From NCBI GenBank assembly GCA_021741245.1, contig JAIOYF010000011.1:62001-126000 (forward strand): a DNA stretch of 64,000 bases. Direction: 5' to 3'. Origin of the DNA: Paracoccaceae bacterium. Lineage in GTDB: Bacteria; Pseudomonadota; Alphaproteobacteria; Rhodobacterales; Rhodobacteraceae. A program made the position numbers and the translations under genes. The notes beneath the pieces are model-generated. The model was not told the DNA's origin. It saw only the letters and a list, made by a program, of their open reading frames with translations, and ran no database searches. Shown here piece after piece: positions 42,080 through 52,214 of the stretch (positions are counted from its first letter, which is position 1; the number at the start of each line of letters is the position of its first letter).

Positions 42080-44512
42080 TTACGGGCTTGCCTGCAAAGC
42101 CTTTAACCGGTCTTGCGCGATTGCCAGCTGTGGAAGATCGCGATTCTTTGCAAGGTCGATCATGAGCGTGAATTGGGCAATCGCCTCTTCCTTGCGGCCA
42201 AGGTCGGCATAGGCCATTCCCAGATGAAACTGCGCCAAGGGATCTTCGGTTAAACCCTTGGCGGCGGGTTCAAGGTATTTCAAAGCCTCTTCGACATTGC
42301 CGCGACGGTATTCGATCCAGCCATAGGTATCTTGAAAGGCGGGCTCTTCGGCATCTCGCAATCGGCGTGCGATGGCGAATGCCCTTTCCAGACTCTCCGG
42401 ATCATCGCGATAGGTTGTGATCAGGCTGGCAAGGTTATTGGCCGCGATCACGTCAGAGGAGTTGGCCAAGTAGAGCTTTTCATAGACCCCAATCGCCCCA
42501 TCGATGTCTTTCTCACGCTCCAGAATCCCCGCCTTCATCCACAAGAGCATTGGGTTGTTTGGCATCTCGGTTAGCCCTGCATCCAAAACGCTACTGGCGT
42601 CTTCTGGCCGATTTGCGCCAAGCAAAAGGCCATAAAGAAGGCGAACCGGAACCTCGGCCTTTGGTTGCTTTGACATGACGCTCCGGTAACCCGCCTCGGC
42701 CAGATCGACATTTCCGGTAAGTGCATCCAGATTGGCCGCCAACAGTTCCAACGAAATGTCATCGGGGTTCTTTTCGCGCGCCTCTTTCAGGAACTCCTTG
42801 GCCTCGTCAAATCTTCCAGCGCGGACTTGTGTCTGCACAACCACCGTTGTCGCCCTGATATCGCCATCAGTGGTATTTGCACCATTTTCCAACAGGGCAA
42901 TGCCTTCATCAATGCGGTTTTGCCCCAACAAAATGGCAGCCTGAAGCCGTTGCGCCGCGTCCAGCGTCTGCGGGGTGTTAAAGCCTCGCAAGGTCTCGGC
43001 AATTTCGCCAACCTCGGACCATTTGTTGGTGGAAAGGTAGATATCGGCAAGCCTGATCAGAACGTCTGCATTGCCAGGAGACACCCGTCGCGCGTCAATC
43101 AGCACACGAACGGCAACCTCAGGCCGACCTTGTTGCCGTAGAAACAGTGCGTAGCGCACGGATTCTTCAGGGGCGCTGCCCGAAGCCTCTACCGCTTTCG
43201 CCAGCTGTTCCCCCGCAAGATCCTTGCTGCCGTCACGCTCATGCGCAGCGGCCATCAATGTCATGATCTGAGGATCTCGAGGTGCCTGATTCTGAGCGGC
43301 GCGCAGATCGATGATCGCCTCACCCGGCCTGTCTTCTGCGATGCGCCACGTGGCACGTAGTTTCAGCGCCTCGACGTTGCTTGGGTCTTGCTCCAGCACG
43401 GTCGCAATGATGGGTGTGGCTAGAGTCCGTTTTCCTGTCTGGTCCAACATGCGCGCAAGCATCGTTTGAATGCGCCGCGTCTGGTCCGAAACCTCGGCAG
43501 TGGCGATCAGCGATTCTAGGGCGGCAATGGCCTCTTCCGTTCGGCCCTCTTCGAATTCCAAGGTCGCAAGGAACGAACCATAAAGGTCGGCGTTCGCCGT
43601 GCCTTTGTTCGCTTCGATCAGTTTTTTCAGTTCGTCGCGTCCAGCATCCCGGCTGCGAACAGCATTGATCATCTGGACAACGGCAATGTGCCCTTCGGGG
43701 GCGGCATCAAGGGCCCCCGCCTCTTTGCGCAAGAACGCTTCGGCGCCATCCAAGTCTTTTTGCGAAAGATACCAACGAACCAACGAGGCCTTCAACTCTT
43801 GCGATTCTGGAAACAGCTCGACCATGATCTTCAATTGGGCGCCGATACCCTCCAGATCATTCGCTTGCGCCAGAATGCGCAGCTTTGTGTTGTGGAATTC
43901 GAAACTCTTGGGATCAAGCTTTAGCGCAGCATCAATTTCCGGAAGAGCGGTAGATGGATCATCGCTATTGGTCGCACGGTCTATCAAGATACGGCGCAAA
44001 ACCAGACTATCCGGCAGCGTTTGCAACAAGTCTTTTGCCTTGTCGGCGACCTCTGTCCGGGTTGTTTCGTCGCGCGCCAGAACGGCGGCACGGTAGTCAA
44101 GGGCAAGCCCCAAAGCCTTGATTCCGGGCTGATCGGGCGCAAGCCCGAGGGCCGCACGACCATGCCGCTCCACCTCATCCCAATTTCCCAAACCCATCGC
44201 CATTTCGGCAAGGCTTTGGCGCACCTCGACTGTGTCCGGATACTGTTCGATCAGACGGAGATACTGGCCATAGGCTTCTTTCAGATTGCCACGCTTGTAC
44301 AGCACATCGGCATAGGCCTGTCGGGCCTCTTTGTGAAAGCCATTATACTTGAAGACATTTCGAAATTCGACCAAGGCGCGATCTTCATCTCCTTGGGCAA
44401 GAAGGCTCATTCCGGATTGGAAGTAGTCCTCCGCTTTCTCTTCGGAACTTTGGCAGGCCGAGAGAAACAAAATAAGTGCAAGGGCAAAGGGCGCAATACG
44501 AAGATCGGGCAT
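42080..44512 (-). CDS. TPR-repeat lipoprotein of the exosortase locus (PrsT-like)
   Basis: An 810-residue protein with a lipoprotein signal (ALALILFLSAC; Cys about residue 19) and some twenty tetratricopeptide repeats along its whole length (A-Y-x-x-Y-G-Q-Y and ALVEFRN patterns, closing with NVEEALKYLEPAAKGL). Very long TPR lipoproteins of this size are a hallmark of PEP-CTERM/exosortase polysaccharide loci. It probably scaffolds the export machinery at the periplasmic face. The ribosome site before ATG 44512 is weak. Confidence 0.88.
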   Translation of the reverse strand: MPDLRIAPFALALILFLSACQSSEEKAEDYFQSGMSLLAQGDEDRALVEFRNVFKYNGFHKEARQAYADVLYKRGNLKEAYGQYLRLIEQYPDTVEVRQSLAEMAMGLGNWDEVERHGRAALGLAPDQPGIKALGLALDYRAAVLARDETTRTEVADKAKDLLQTLPDSLVLRRILIDRATNSDDPSTALPEIDAALKLDPKSFEFHNTKLRILAQANDLEGIGAQLKIMVELFPESQELKASLVRWYLSQKDLDGAEAFLRKEAGALDAAPEGHIAVVQMINAVRSRDAGRDELKKLIEANKGTANADLYGSFLATLEFEEGRTEEAIAALESLIATAEVSDQTRRIQTMLARMLDQTGKRTLATPIIATVLEQDPSNVEALKLRATWRIAEDRPGEAIIDLRAAQNQAPRDPQIMTLMAAAHERDGSKDLAGEQLAKAVEASGSAPEESVRYALFLRQQGRPEVAVRVLIDARRVSPGNADVLIRLADIYLSTNKWSEVGEIAETLRGFNTPQTLDAAQRLQAAILLGQNRIDEGIALLENGANTTDGDIRATTVVVQTQVRAGRFDEAKEFLKEAREKNPDDISLELLAANLDALTGNVDLAEAGYRSVMSKQPKAEVPVRLLYGLLLGANRPEDASSVLDAGLTEMPNNPMLLWMKAGILEREKDIDGAIGVYEKLYLANSSDVIAANNLASLITTYRDDPESLERAFAIARRLRDAEEPAFQDTYGWIEYRRGNVEEALKYLEPAAKGLTEDPLAQFHLGMAYADLGRKEEAIAQFTLMIDLAKNRDLPQLAIAQDRLKALQASP

Positions 44513-44681
44513 CTTTATTGAGGTCTTTCTAATGAGAATAGCTTGAACGCAACTACACAAAGAGATCGGCAACATTATGGCGCGTTTCAAGGTGCTTGTC
44601 CCGGACAACGGAAAGCGAGACAGTCATTCTCACAAAATAGTTTTCGATTCACCTCGGTGATCCGGCGCAAAGCGCGTGGGC

Positions 44682-45398
44682 TCAGTGACCGGTCGCGCGC
44701 ACAACCACGCGAATTGTTGCAACCAGCAGCGCCGCATCCGTGCGCAGTGAAAGATTGCGACTATAGGACGTATCAAAACGTGCCCGATCGGCAAAGCATG
44801 ACGCATTGCGCGCCGAAACCTGCCAGCTGCCCGTTATGCCGGGGGCGAGGTCGTAATAGTCATCTCCGGGGTAAAGCTCAGATTGGCACGGCATCATGGG
44901 ACGGGGTCCGACAAGGCTCATGTCACCCTTTACGACGTTCCAAAGTTGCGGCAGCTCATCAAGCGAAGACTTGCGCAGAAAACTGCCAAACGACGTGATT
45001 CTGGGATCCGATTTAAGCTTTTGATCCCGATCCCATTCTGCGCGCGCCTCTGCATCGCTTGACAGATACTCTTCCAGTCGGGCGTCAGCATCGGGCACCA
45101 TGGAACGCAATTTCCACATTGTGTAGATGCGACCGTTCCGCCCCAAGCGCTGTTGCCTGTAGAACGGCTTTCCACCATCAAGCGAGACCAAAACTGCCAG
45201 AAGGGCCACAACCACAACCACGGCAGGCGCTGACAGAAAGATCAGCGTAAGATCCAAAGTCCGCTTACCAAACCGGCGGTAAAGGCCCGCCTTGCGATTG
45301 GATGCCACCGGATTGTCGTGCGAATCAACCTCAATCCCCTTCAAGGACTGTTCAGAGGCTGGCTCGGCGATCGAAATAACCTTGTAATAAGCTGTCAT
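44682..45398 (-). CDS. Polyprenyl-phosphate sugar-1-phosphate transferase (initiating transferase)
   Basis: A 238-residue bacterial sugar transferase. A single membrane helix ([20 protein letters not shown]) is followed by the signature [50 protein letters not shown] and [12 protein letters not shown]. It transfers the first sugar phosphate to undecaprenyl phosphate, starting repeat-unit assembly. Short relative to WcaJ-type enzymes, as the ExoY-like class is. Divergent from the ATPase/Wzz/kinase set across a 517-base gap. Confidence 0.92.
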   Translation of the reverse strand: MTAYYKVISIAEPASEQSLKGIEVDSHDNPVASNRKAGLYRRFGKRTLDLTLIFLSAPAVVVVVALLAVLVSLDGGKPFYRQQRLGRNGRIYTMWKLRSMVPDADARLEEYLSSDAEARAEWDRDQKLKSDPRITSFGSFLRKSSLDELPQLWNVVKGDMSLVGPRPMMPCQSELYPGDDYYDLAPGITGSWQVSARNASCFADRARFDTSYSRNLSLRTDAALLVATIRVVVRATGH

Positions 45399-45915
45399 CG
45401 TTTGCAAAGCCCCAGGTTTTGCTGCGCCGCAGCGCGGCAGCTCGTGATCAAAAACTTACGTCCAACCGAGGGCTGTAACCAAAAAAACATGGCCCTTTCC
45501 CCTCAAACTATACATAATCCGAATCTCAACGTACTTTAGCCATATTTATAGCTATTTTGAATAGAAGACAACGTATTTGTGAGTCTGATCGGCCTATCCG
45601 GATGTATGACTTGCTTTGAAACAAAACAGAAAATGCCCTATGCTGCCACTGTTTGAGACTTGGAAACGACACACGATTTTGCGTGGGAATTTCGCCATGG
45701 GCCAAGGGGGATCATCGGCCATATGATCACTTTTCAGGGTCTGTGGCAGCCTTGTTGGGGAGTGCATTTTTCTGTATGGCAGTACCGGAGTGTGAGAGCG
45801 CCTTACACGCGAACCTTATGTTTAAAGTTATGTTTTTTGCACATGCAGCGCAATCTTGGAACGTCTTGGATCTGTGTCTCTTGGTCTTGGCGTATGGCCT
45901 TTGGAAGTTGACGAA
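45399..45915. other. Divergent regulatory interval in the polysaccharide locus
   Basis: 517 bases between the initiating sugar transferase (minus) and the secretion ATPase (plus). The centre (45480-45600) is AT-rich, unlike surrounding genes, and must hold both promoters. Small frames here lack gene-like composition. No specific site could be defined with confidence. Confidence 0.45.
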
Positions 45916-46809
45916 ATGGGCGTCGGTAGCAGCTTGAACATCTACAATACGTTCTTCGGCCTTGCCGAACGCCCATTCTCATTGGTGCCGGATCCCGACT
46001 TCTTGTTCTGGTCCGGGCCGCACCAACGGGCGTTTTCGATGCTGGAGTATGGAATTCTGACCCGCGCCCCGATCACGCTGATCACGGGAGAGGTCGGTGC
46101 AGGCAAAACGACGCTGTTGCATCACTTGCTGAAGTCCGTCGGCGACGATGTTCGCATCGGCTTGATTGCGAACGCTCATGGTGATCGTGGCGAGCTGCTG
46201 CGTTGGGTCTTGCTGTCCCTAAGCCAGCCCGCCGCCCCAGAAGACACATATGTTGATCTGTTCGGTCGCTTTCAGCAGTTCCTGATCGCCGAGTATGCAG
46301 CGGGTCGCCGGGTGATCCTCATTTTTGATGAGGCCCAGAACCTGAGCCGCGAAAGTCTTGAAGAATTGCGTATGTTTACCAATATTAACTCTGGCAAGGA
46401 TGAGTTGTTGCAACTGGTCCTTGTGGGGCAGCCAGAATTGCGTGACATGGTGCGCCGTCCGGATTTGACGCAGTTTGCGCAGCGCGTTTCGGCCGCATTT
46501 CACCTTTCTCCCATGGATGCGCCAATGGTTCGCGCCTATATTCGTCATCGCCTGCATGTTGCAGGGGCCTTGACCGATATTTTCAGCGTGACTGCCGCAG
46601 ACCTTATTCATGAAGCCACGGGCGGTGTGCCCCGGCTCGTCAACCAACTGTGTGATTTGTCTTTAGTCTATGCATATACAAAAAACGCTAACCGTGTCAC
46701 ACGTTTGACTGTACAGCAGGTGCTGGATGACGGTGTGTTTTTTGGGGGTAATCTCGTAGCCAGCCTGCCAGTTTTCAACAGTGCGAAGAACAACAAAAAG
46801 GACGAATGA
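45916..46809 (+). CDS. AAA ATPase of the exosortase/polysaccharide locus (ExeA/GspA-like)
   Basis: A 297-residue ATPase. It begins with YNTFFGLAERPFSLVPDPDFLFWS, typical of ExeA-like proteins. Walker A is ITGEVGAGKTTL (about residue 58) and Walker B is VILIFDEAQNL. The rest is a helical lid with VPRLVNQLCDLSL. Such ATPases accompany Wzz-like and kinase proteins in PEP-CTERM loci. GGAAG before ATG 45916 sets the start; it lies six bases before the next gene. Confidence 0.9.
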   Translation: MGVGSSLNIYNTFFGLAERPFSLVPDPDFLFWSGPHQRAFSMLEYGILTRAPITLITGEVGAGKTTLLHHLLKSVGDDVRIGLIANAHGDRGELLRWVLLSLSQPAAPEDTYVDLFGRFQQFLIAEYAAGRRVILIFDEAQNLSRESLEELRMFTNINSGKDELLQLVLVGQPELRDMVRRPDLTQFAQRVSAAFHLSPMDAPMVRAYIRHRLHVAGALTDIFSVTAADLIHEATGGVPRLVNQLCDLSLVYAYTKNANRVTRLTVQQVLDDGVFFGGNLVASLPVFNSAKNNKKDE

Positions 46810-46815
46810 GTTTTA

Positions 46816-48381
46816 ATGGACCTCCGTTTCTACCTTTCTCTTTTTCTAAGGCGACTGCATTGGTTTGTGCTGATCGTCGCAATTTGTTCAGCGGCCGGAA
46901 TCATGATCGCGCGGGTGATGCCCACGGTCTACCGGGCTGAAGCGCGGCTTTTGGTGGAATCTGAACAGATCCCGGATGCTCTCGCGGCCTCAACGGTGCA
47001 AACGCAGGCAACTGAACAGTTGCAAATCATTCAGCAGCGCATTCTGACCCGTGACATTCTGGTCGAGATGTCGAACCGCCTGAATATCTATGCGGACCGC
47101 AAGGCCAAGGGACAACCACCCCTGGAATCGGAAGACATCGTCGCCGATTTGCGCAACCGCCTTATCATTCGGACGAGCGGCAATTCCGCTGGCGCACGTC
47201 GTGGTGATACTCAGGCCACGATCGTGACGGTCAGTTTCGAAGCCCCGACTTCGCAGATGGCGGCGTCGGTCACGAATGAAATCGTGACTTTGATCCTGAG
47301 AGAAGACGTGTCGATGCGCACGGGCGTTGCACGACAGACCCTCGAATTCTTTGAACAAGAGGTTCAACGACTCGACAGTGAATTGGCGCAACGTGGCGCG
47401 GCCATTCTTGCGTTCAAGGAACAAAATCTTACCGCCCTGCCAGACAGTCTTGAATTCCGGCGCTCCAAACAATCAGCGATGCAAGAGCGTCTGGTCCAGA
47501 TTGAGCGGGTCGAAGCAGAATTGCTTGACAGGCGCGAGCGGATGGTTCGGTTGCACGACGCTTCGGCAGATGCCAATGACGTCGTTCCTGTTCGCGACCG
47601 CACGCCCGAACAGGCCCAGCTTCAATCTTTGCGCGATGAACGCTCCCGCGCGCTTGCCGTCCTTTCTCCTGAAAATCCCAAGATCAAACTGCTTGATGCC
47701 CAGATCATCGCCATTGAGAACATTGTGGCGACGCAGATTGCGGGTTCAAGCGTGGGTGACGATGGCCAACGGCTGAGCGCTTACGACATTCAACTGGCAG
47801 ATCTGGATGGGCAAATTGCCTACCTGGGCGAACAAAAGGCTCTGGTTCAGACGCAGATTGACGAACTGACGACTTCCATCGAGGCAACCCCGAGCAATGA
47901 AATTGCCCTCGATGTGCTCCAGCGTGACTATGATGCTGTCCAGGCGCAATACAATCAGTCAGTGAGTGCGCGGGCCAAAGCTGCAACGGGCGACACGATC
48001 GAAGCCCTTTCAAAAGGTCAGCGTATTTCTATCATTGAACAAGCCATTGCCCCGCGCGATCCCGCGCTACCCAACCGTCCTGTCATTGCCGCATCAGGTG
48101 TTGGTGGTGGGCTGGCTCTTGGGCTTGGTTTTGTTGTTTTGCTTGAGCTCCTCACGGCTGGAATCCGGCGGCCAATCGATCTGACCAAAGGATTGGGAAT
48201 CACACCCTTTGCAACGCTGCCTTACTTGCGGTCGCGACGTGAAATCGTGAAGCGACGTGTGCTTGTATGGGGCGGGCTTGTTTTGGTTCTGGCGGCAATC
48301 GCTGGTCTGCTTTGGCTTATCCACACGCAATATGTGCCACTTGATCTTCTGGTTGAGCAGACGATCCGACGTTTTCGCTAA
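46816..48381 (+). CDS. Polysaccharide co-polymerase/chain-length determinant (Wzz/GumC type)
   Basis: A 521-residue inner-membrane protein. A first membrane helix (WFVLIVAICSAAGIMIARV, about 17-35) is followed by the periplasmic Wzz domain and long coiled-coil helices (about 150-380), then a second helix (GGGLALGLGFVVLLELLTAG) and a third near residue 480-500 (VLVWGGLVLVLAAIAGLLWLI). This is the layout of the chain-length regulators of exosortase loci. The separate kinase gene follows after 40 bases. Confidence 0.92.
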   Translation: MDLRFYLSLFLRRLHWFVLIVAICSAAGIMIARVMPTVYRAEARLLVESEQIPDALAASTVQTQATEQLQIIQQRILTRDILVEMSNRLNIYADRKAKGQPPLESEDIVADLRNRLIIRTSGNSAGARRGDTQATIVTVSFEAPTSQMAASVTNEIVTLILREDVSMRTGVARQTLEFFEQEVQRLDSELAQRGAAILAFKEQNLTALPDSLEFRRSKQSAMQERLVQIERVEAELLDRRERMVRLHDASADANDVVPVRDRTPEQAQLQSLRDERSRALAVLSPENPKIKLLDAQIIAIENIVATQIAGSSVGDDGQRLSAYDIQLADLDGQIAYLGEQKALVQTQIDELTTSIEATPSNEIALDVLQRDYDAVQAQYNQSVSARAKAATGDTIEALSKGQRISIIEQAIAPRDPALPNRPVIAASGVGGGLALGLGFVVLLELLTAGIRRPIDLTKGLGITPFATLPYLRSRREIVKRRVLVWGGLVLVLAAIAGLLWLIHTQYVPLDLLVEQTIRRFR

Positions 48382-48421
48382 GCTGTCAGCCAAACAATTT
48401 CGAGTAGATTAAGGATACCTC

Positions 48422-49255
48422 ATGGAACGCATCCAAGAAGCCATCGCAAAGGCCCGTGCCACCCGTGACGCGACCCCGGCACCCGCAGCCCGTGTTGCGC
48501 CAACTGCGATGGAACCTTCGCTGGACAGCACACAAGTGGGTGTGACGGCGGCTTGGGGTGCGCTTTCGCCCTTGGTCATCCCGCAAAAGCTGGCAACAAA
48601 GGGCCGGATCGTCACAATATCCGGTGGTAAAGAGGCGACGGCTTTCGATGCGATGCGCACCAAGGTGATTCAACAGATGCGCGCGAACAACTGGCGTCGT
48701 CTTGCGATTACTTCGCCCGCGGCGGGGTGTGGGAAAACCACCATATCGCTGAATTTGGCGTTCAGTCTTGCGCGACAGCCGGATCTCAGGTCCATCTTGG
48801 TCGAACTTGACCTGCGCCGTCCGTCGATCGCCCAAACGCTCCAGTTCAAGCCAAAGGCTGGTTTTTCTCAGGTCTTGGAGGGGCGCTCCACCTTTGCTGA
48901 TTGCGCCGTCGGTTTTGGCAACAACCTGGCCATTGCTGCCAATACGGGGCCCGTACGCAATGCAGCAGAGATGCTGCAATCCAGTGCCACACCCGTGTGC
49001 TTGGCCGAGATTGAGGCGACCTATGCCCCTGATATCATGATTTTCGACATGCCGCCGATGTTGGTGACCGATGACGCGATGGCCTTTGCGGGCCAAGTTG
49101 ATTGCGTGCTGTTGGTGGCGGCGGCCGAATCTACGACGATCAAGGAAGTCGATACCTGTGAGCGCGAGATTGCCAGCCAAACCAATGTCATGGGCGTGAT
49201 CTTGAATAAATGTCGCTATATGGGCCAAGAGTACGGGTATGGATACTATGGTTGA
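48422..49255 (+). CDS. CpsD/CapB-type tyrosine autokinase
   Basis: A 277-residue BY-kinase. Walker A is SPAAGCGKTT with Lys105; Walker A' is VELDLRRPS; Walker B is IMIFDMPPML. The C-terminus is tyrosine-rich (CRYMGQEYGYGYYG), the usual autophosphorylation cluster. It works with the Wzz-like protein upstream to set polymer length and export. No membrane helix of its own, as in the split kinase type. Confidence 0.93.
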   Translation: MERIQEAIAKARATRDATPAPAARVAPTAMEPSLDSTQVGVTAAWGALSPLVIPQKLATKGRIVTISGGKEATAFDAMRTKVIQQMRANNWRRLAITSPAAGCGKTTISLNLAFSLARQPDLRSILVELDLRRPSIAQTLQFKPKAGFSQVLEGRSTFADCAVGFGNNLAIAANTGPVRNAAEMLQSSATPVCLAEIEATYAPDIMIFDMPPMLVTDDAMAFAGQVDCVLLVAAAESTTIKEVDTCEREIASQTNVMGVILNKCRYMGQEYGYGYYG

Positions 49256-49345
49256 ACGGGAGTTCTGCGGCCACATCTCCCAAACCCAACAGTCACCCGG
49301 ATCACAGTAGCGGCGTTCCGTATTCGCGGCGGGTCAGCGCGTGAT

Positions 49346-50206
49346 CTAGATCGCCATCCCCACAGCCTGCTTCAACATCCACATGGACCGTAACATCCGC
49401 AGCCTAGCCAAGGTGGCCACGGCAGCGACACGTTCCCTTCGATCCCGCAACGCGGTCGAAGACAGAATACGCGGTGCATGCGCCAAGATACTGACTGGCA
49501 TCGCAATCGCCCGCAGCGCCCAACGGACCCGATCCAGCGGCCTGGCACCGTTCACACTATAAGACTCTTTGGTCAGCCTGCGCCACTTTCCCGACAAGGC
49601 AGCCCAATCGCCTCGTGACGGGTGCGCGACGCTCAGGCTGTCTTCATAGACCAAGGAAAAGCCTTTCGCAGTGGCACGCCTGCACCAATCAAGATCTTCG
49701 GAGAGACCCGCGATAAATGGGCCCGTGGCATTGAAGACGTCGCGCCTTGTCAGCAGATTTGCAGTCACCGAAAAGCCCTTTTCCTGAACATATGTTCGGT
49801 TATCAAAGGCAAAAACTGCTTCAAAGGCCTGCGCACCGTTTCGCGGTGGCGGGGTTTCGTCAAAGACGGAAATTCGCCCACCAATGACATCCGCCTGATC
49901 AGCCAGCCGCAATGCGGTGGCCAGCCAATCTGACGCTGGAACACAATCGCAGTCCAGAAAGAACAGCCTTTCGGCGCTGGTTTCGCGGACTCCACGGTTG
50001 CGTGCTTCGGCAGCACCTTTTTGCGGCTCAACGAGGATGCGAACATTGGGGTGGGCCAGCCTCACCGGGGTCAAATCCGACGAAGAGGCGTTGTCCACGA
50101 CCACGAGTTCGATAGACGGCAAAAGTTGCGGCAGAAGTGCCTTAAGGCAGCGCGAAAGTCGCTCCGTGTCATTGTAGTGTGGGATGATAATGGCGGCGTC
50201 AGGCAT
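49346..50206 (-). CDS. Glycosyltransferase family 2
   Basis: A 286-residue GT-A enzyme. The start AAIIIPHYNDTERLSRCLKAL, ELVVVDNASSSDLTP and the metal-site FLDCDCVP (D-x-D) are typical GT2 parts, and GLSEDLDWCRRATAKGF is the acceptor-site ED motif. ATG 50206 is the first good start. Likely adds one sugar of the repeat unit. It reads opposite to the kinase gene. Confidence 0.9.
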   Translation of the reverse strand: MPDAAIIIPHYNDTERLSRCLKALLPQLLPSIELVVVDNASSSDLTPVRLAHPNVRILVEPQKGAAEARNRGVRETSAERLFFLDCDCVPASDWLATALRLADQADVIGGRISVFDETPPPRNGAQAFEAVFAFDNRTYVQEKGFSVTANLLTRRDVFNATGPFIAGLSEDLDWCRRATAKGFSLVYEDSLSVAHPSRGDWAALSGKWRRLTKESYSVNGARPLDRVRWALRAIAMPVSILAHAPRILSSTALRDRRERVAAVATLARLRMLRSMWMLKQAVGMAI

Positions 50207-50881
50207 GGCAACGCACGTCAATGACAGGCAGATGAGGCTGTTTACGAACCCTTTGCGCCTTGGACAAATAGACTTTCATAACGATCCCAAGCTTTTTGCT
50301 GCAGGGTTTTCCAATGGTCTTTGATCAGGTTTACGGGCCTAAGTTACCAATGGAAAGGAATACCTTTCCTCGCATGGCGAGACAACCAAGCAATGTCCGG
50401 GGATTGGTTTCTATGGGGCTTGGCGGCCGCCGCCCAAGGAGAATTTGCAGCAGCCATCAGCCCCCGCGCCAGATGAATGCGGTTGCAAGGCCGCAGCGGA
50501 CCAAGTTCCGCACCGGTTAACCTCTTATTAGCACTTCATTAACCATCGAATGCTTTTGTCGTGAAAGCGCATTGCTTTTTGGCGGCGCTAAGCTTGGCTG
50601 TGAAAGGATTGTCAAATGAGAGCAACCGCCACGTTTTCTGGCGCACAAGGCCGATTGCTGCGACCCAAGTCACTAAACCCATTCCGGCCAAGCCACATTC
50701 AACTCGCCAAAATCACGTCCAAAACCATTGCAGCGGGATCGTGCTTGATCATCCACAGGACGGATCCTTTTGCATACTCAGATGGGAAAGACGCTCATCC
50801 CGACTTTCGGCAATGAAACGCGCGCCGCGGCAGGCAACTGGCAACGCAGGCGTCCAGACATTTCCTAGAAAGCGGATCGGG
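50207..50881. other. Long interval with no convincing gene
   Basis: 675 bases between the GT2 and acyltransferase genes. The acyltransferase frame stays open well upstream (to 50561), but that stretch lacks a family-like sequence. Another short frame (50616-50816) has a basic, uneven composition. The interval probably holds the divergent promoters. Confidence 0.4.
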
Positions 50882-51994
50882 ATGGGGAAGATAGGCGAAC
50901 TTGACGGGTTGCGCGGCCTTCTGGCCGTGTGGGTGGTTCTTGTGCATCTGTTGCCCTCGATCGGGGTCGATGCAGCGCGTCTTGGCCATTTCAGCCCGCT
51001 GTTTGGCGAGCATATGCGGGTTCAGATCTTTTGTATTCTCAGCGGCTTTGTCATTTTTTTGATGTACGAAAAGCGCCGACCAAGCTATCGCAGCTTTATA
51101 TACGGGCGGTTCCTGCGGCTTTATCCCGTTTATATTCTGGCGTTTCTTGTCTCGGTTCTCATGACGCAGGTTTCACTTGCGGCACTGAATGGATCACCGT
51201 TCACGGGGTCACGTCTTGAATCACGGATCACCATTCTAGAGAACAGTTTGGCCTATTTCCCCGCGCATTTCGCGGCACATGCAACTTTGCTGCATGGGGT
51301 CATTCCTGAGGCGATACTGCCCTCCGGTGCCTATGCTTTTCTGGGGCAGGCATGGAATATCTCGACAGAGTTTCAGTTCTATGTTGTCGCGCCATTCCTT
51401 TTCTTAGGCCTTGCGACTGGCCCGCTTTGGCGACGGCTGGCGACAGGCGCTGTTTGCCTTTGCCTTTGGCTGGCCCTGCGCAATTGGCCAAATCCCGCCG
51501 ATCTGGCGCAATACGCCCCCTATTTCGCTTTGGGTATGGTCAGCTTTGCCATATGGACGCGCAACCTTGGCAACCACCGCCATCTGAACGCGTTTACGGT
51601 GATCCTGACGACTGTTTTGTTTTGTCTTCTAGGCGATCTGGCGATGGCGGTCTGGGCATTTGTCTTTGGTTGGCTCTTGATCCAGCGATATCAGAACCGT
51701 GGGCATCACGTTCTGGGCTGGCTGCGCAGCAGGCCGTTGCGATGGCTGGGTGAGATTTCGTACTCGCTTTATCTGCTACATATGATCCCACTTTATCTGG
51801 GCATGTATGTGTTGAACGGGTTTGATCTTGGCCGCATTTCCTATCTGGTGGCGCTTGGCCTGTTCACCTTTGGGCTTGGCCTGCCAATGTCTTGGGCCAG
51901 TGCAAAATGGATCGAGCAACCCTCGCTTCGGGCAAGCACGCGTTTCCCAAAGAAATCCGATCATGCGGAGGTGTCTGTTCGGCAGAGCGCCTGA
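50882..51994 (+). CDS. Acyltransferase family 3 membrane protein
   Basis: A 370-residue membrane O-acyltransferase. The start GELDGLRGLLAVWVVLVHL contains the conserved R-G and His of family 3; FCILSGFVIFLMYEKRR and FYGRFLRLYPVY-like segments (FIYGRFLRLYPVYILAF) also match. About ten hydrophobic helices. ATG 50882 starts the family-like sequence. Probably acetylates the exopolysaccharide. Confidence 0.9.
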   Translation: MGKIGELDGLRGLLAVWVVLVHLLPSIGVDAARLGHFSPLFGEHMRVQIFCILSGFVIFLMYEKRRPSYRSFIYGRFLRLYPVYILAFLVSVLMTQVSLAALNGSPFTGSRLESRITILENSLAYFPAHFAAHATLLHGVIPEAILPSGAYAFLGQAWNISTEFQFYVVAPFLFLGLATGPLWRRLATGAVCLCLWLALRNWPNPADLAQYAPYFALGMVSFAIWTRNLGNHRHLNAFTVILTTVLFCLLGDLAMAVWAFVFGWLLIQRYQNRGHHVLGWLRSRPLRWLGEISYSLYLLHMIPLYLGMYVLNGFDLGRISYLVALGLFTFGLGLPMSWASAKWIEQPSLRASTRFPKKSDHAEVSVRQSA

Positions 51995-52214
51995 CTTTCG
52001 CCCTCTTGCTGCGGCGCAGTATAGACAGCGCAAAGATCGCTGTGATATCCATGCGAAAGAACATAGGGAAAGATATCTTTGGATAAGTTTACTGAAAAGG
52101 TAGCGACAGGGTCGTTGCGCGATACCCCCAAAAGAAACTTGTTCCTTTCCAGATCTGCCTGCATCGCAGAGGTCCGCGTTTTTTCATCTGTCGAGGCCTG
52201 TCTGCCTCTGGTCA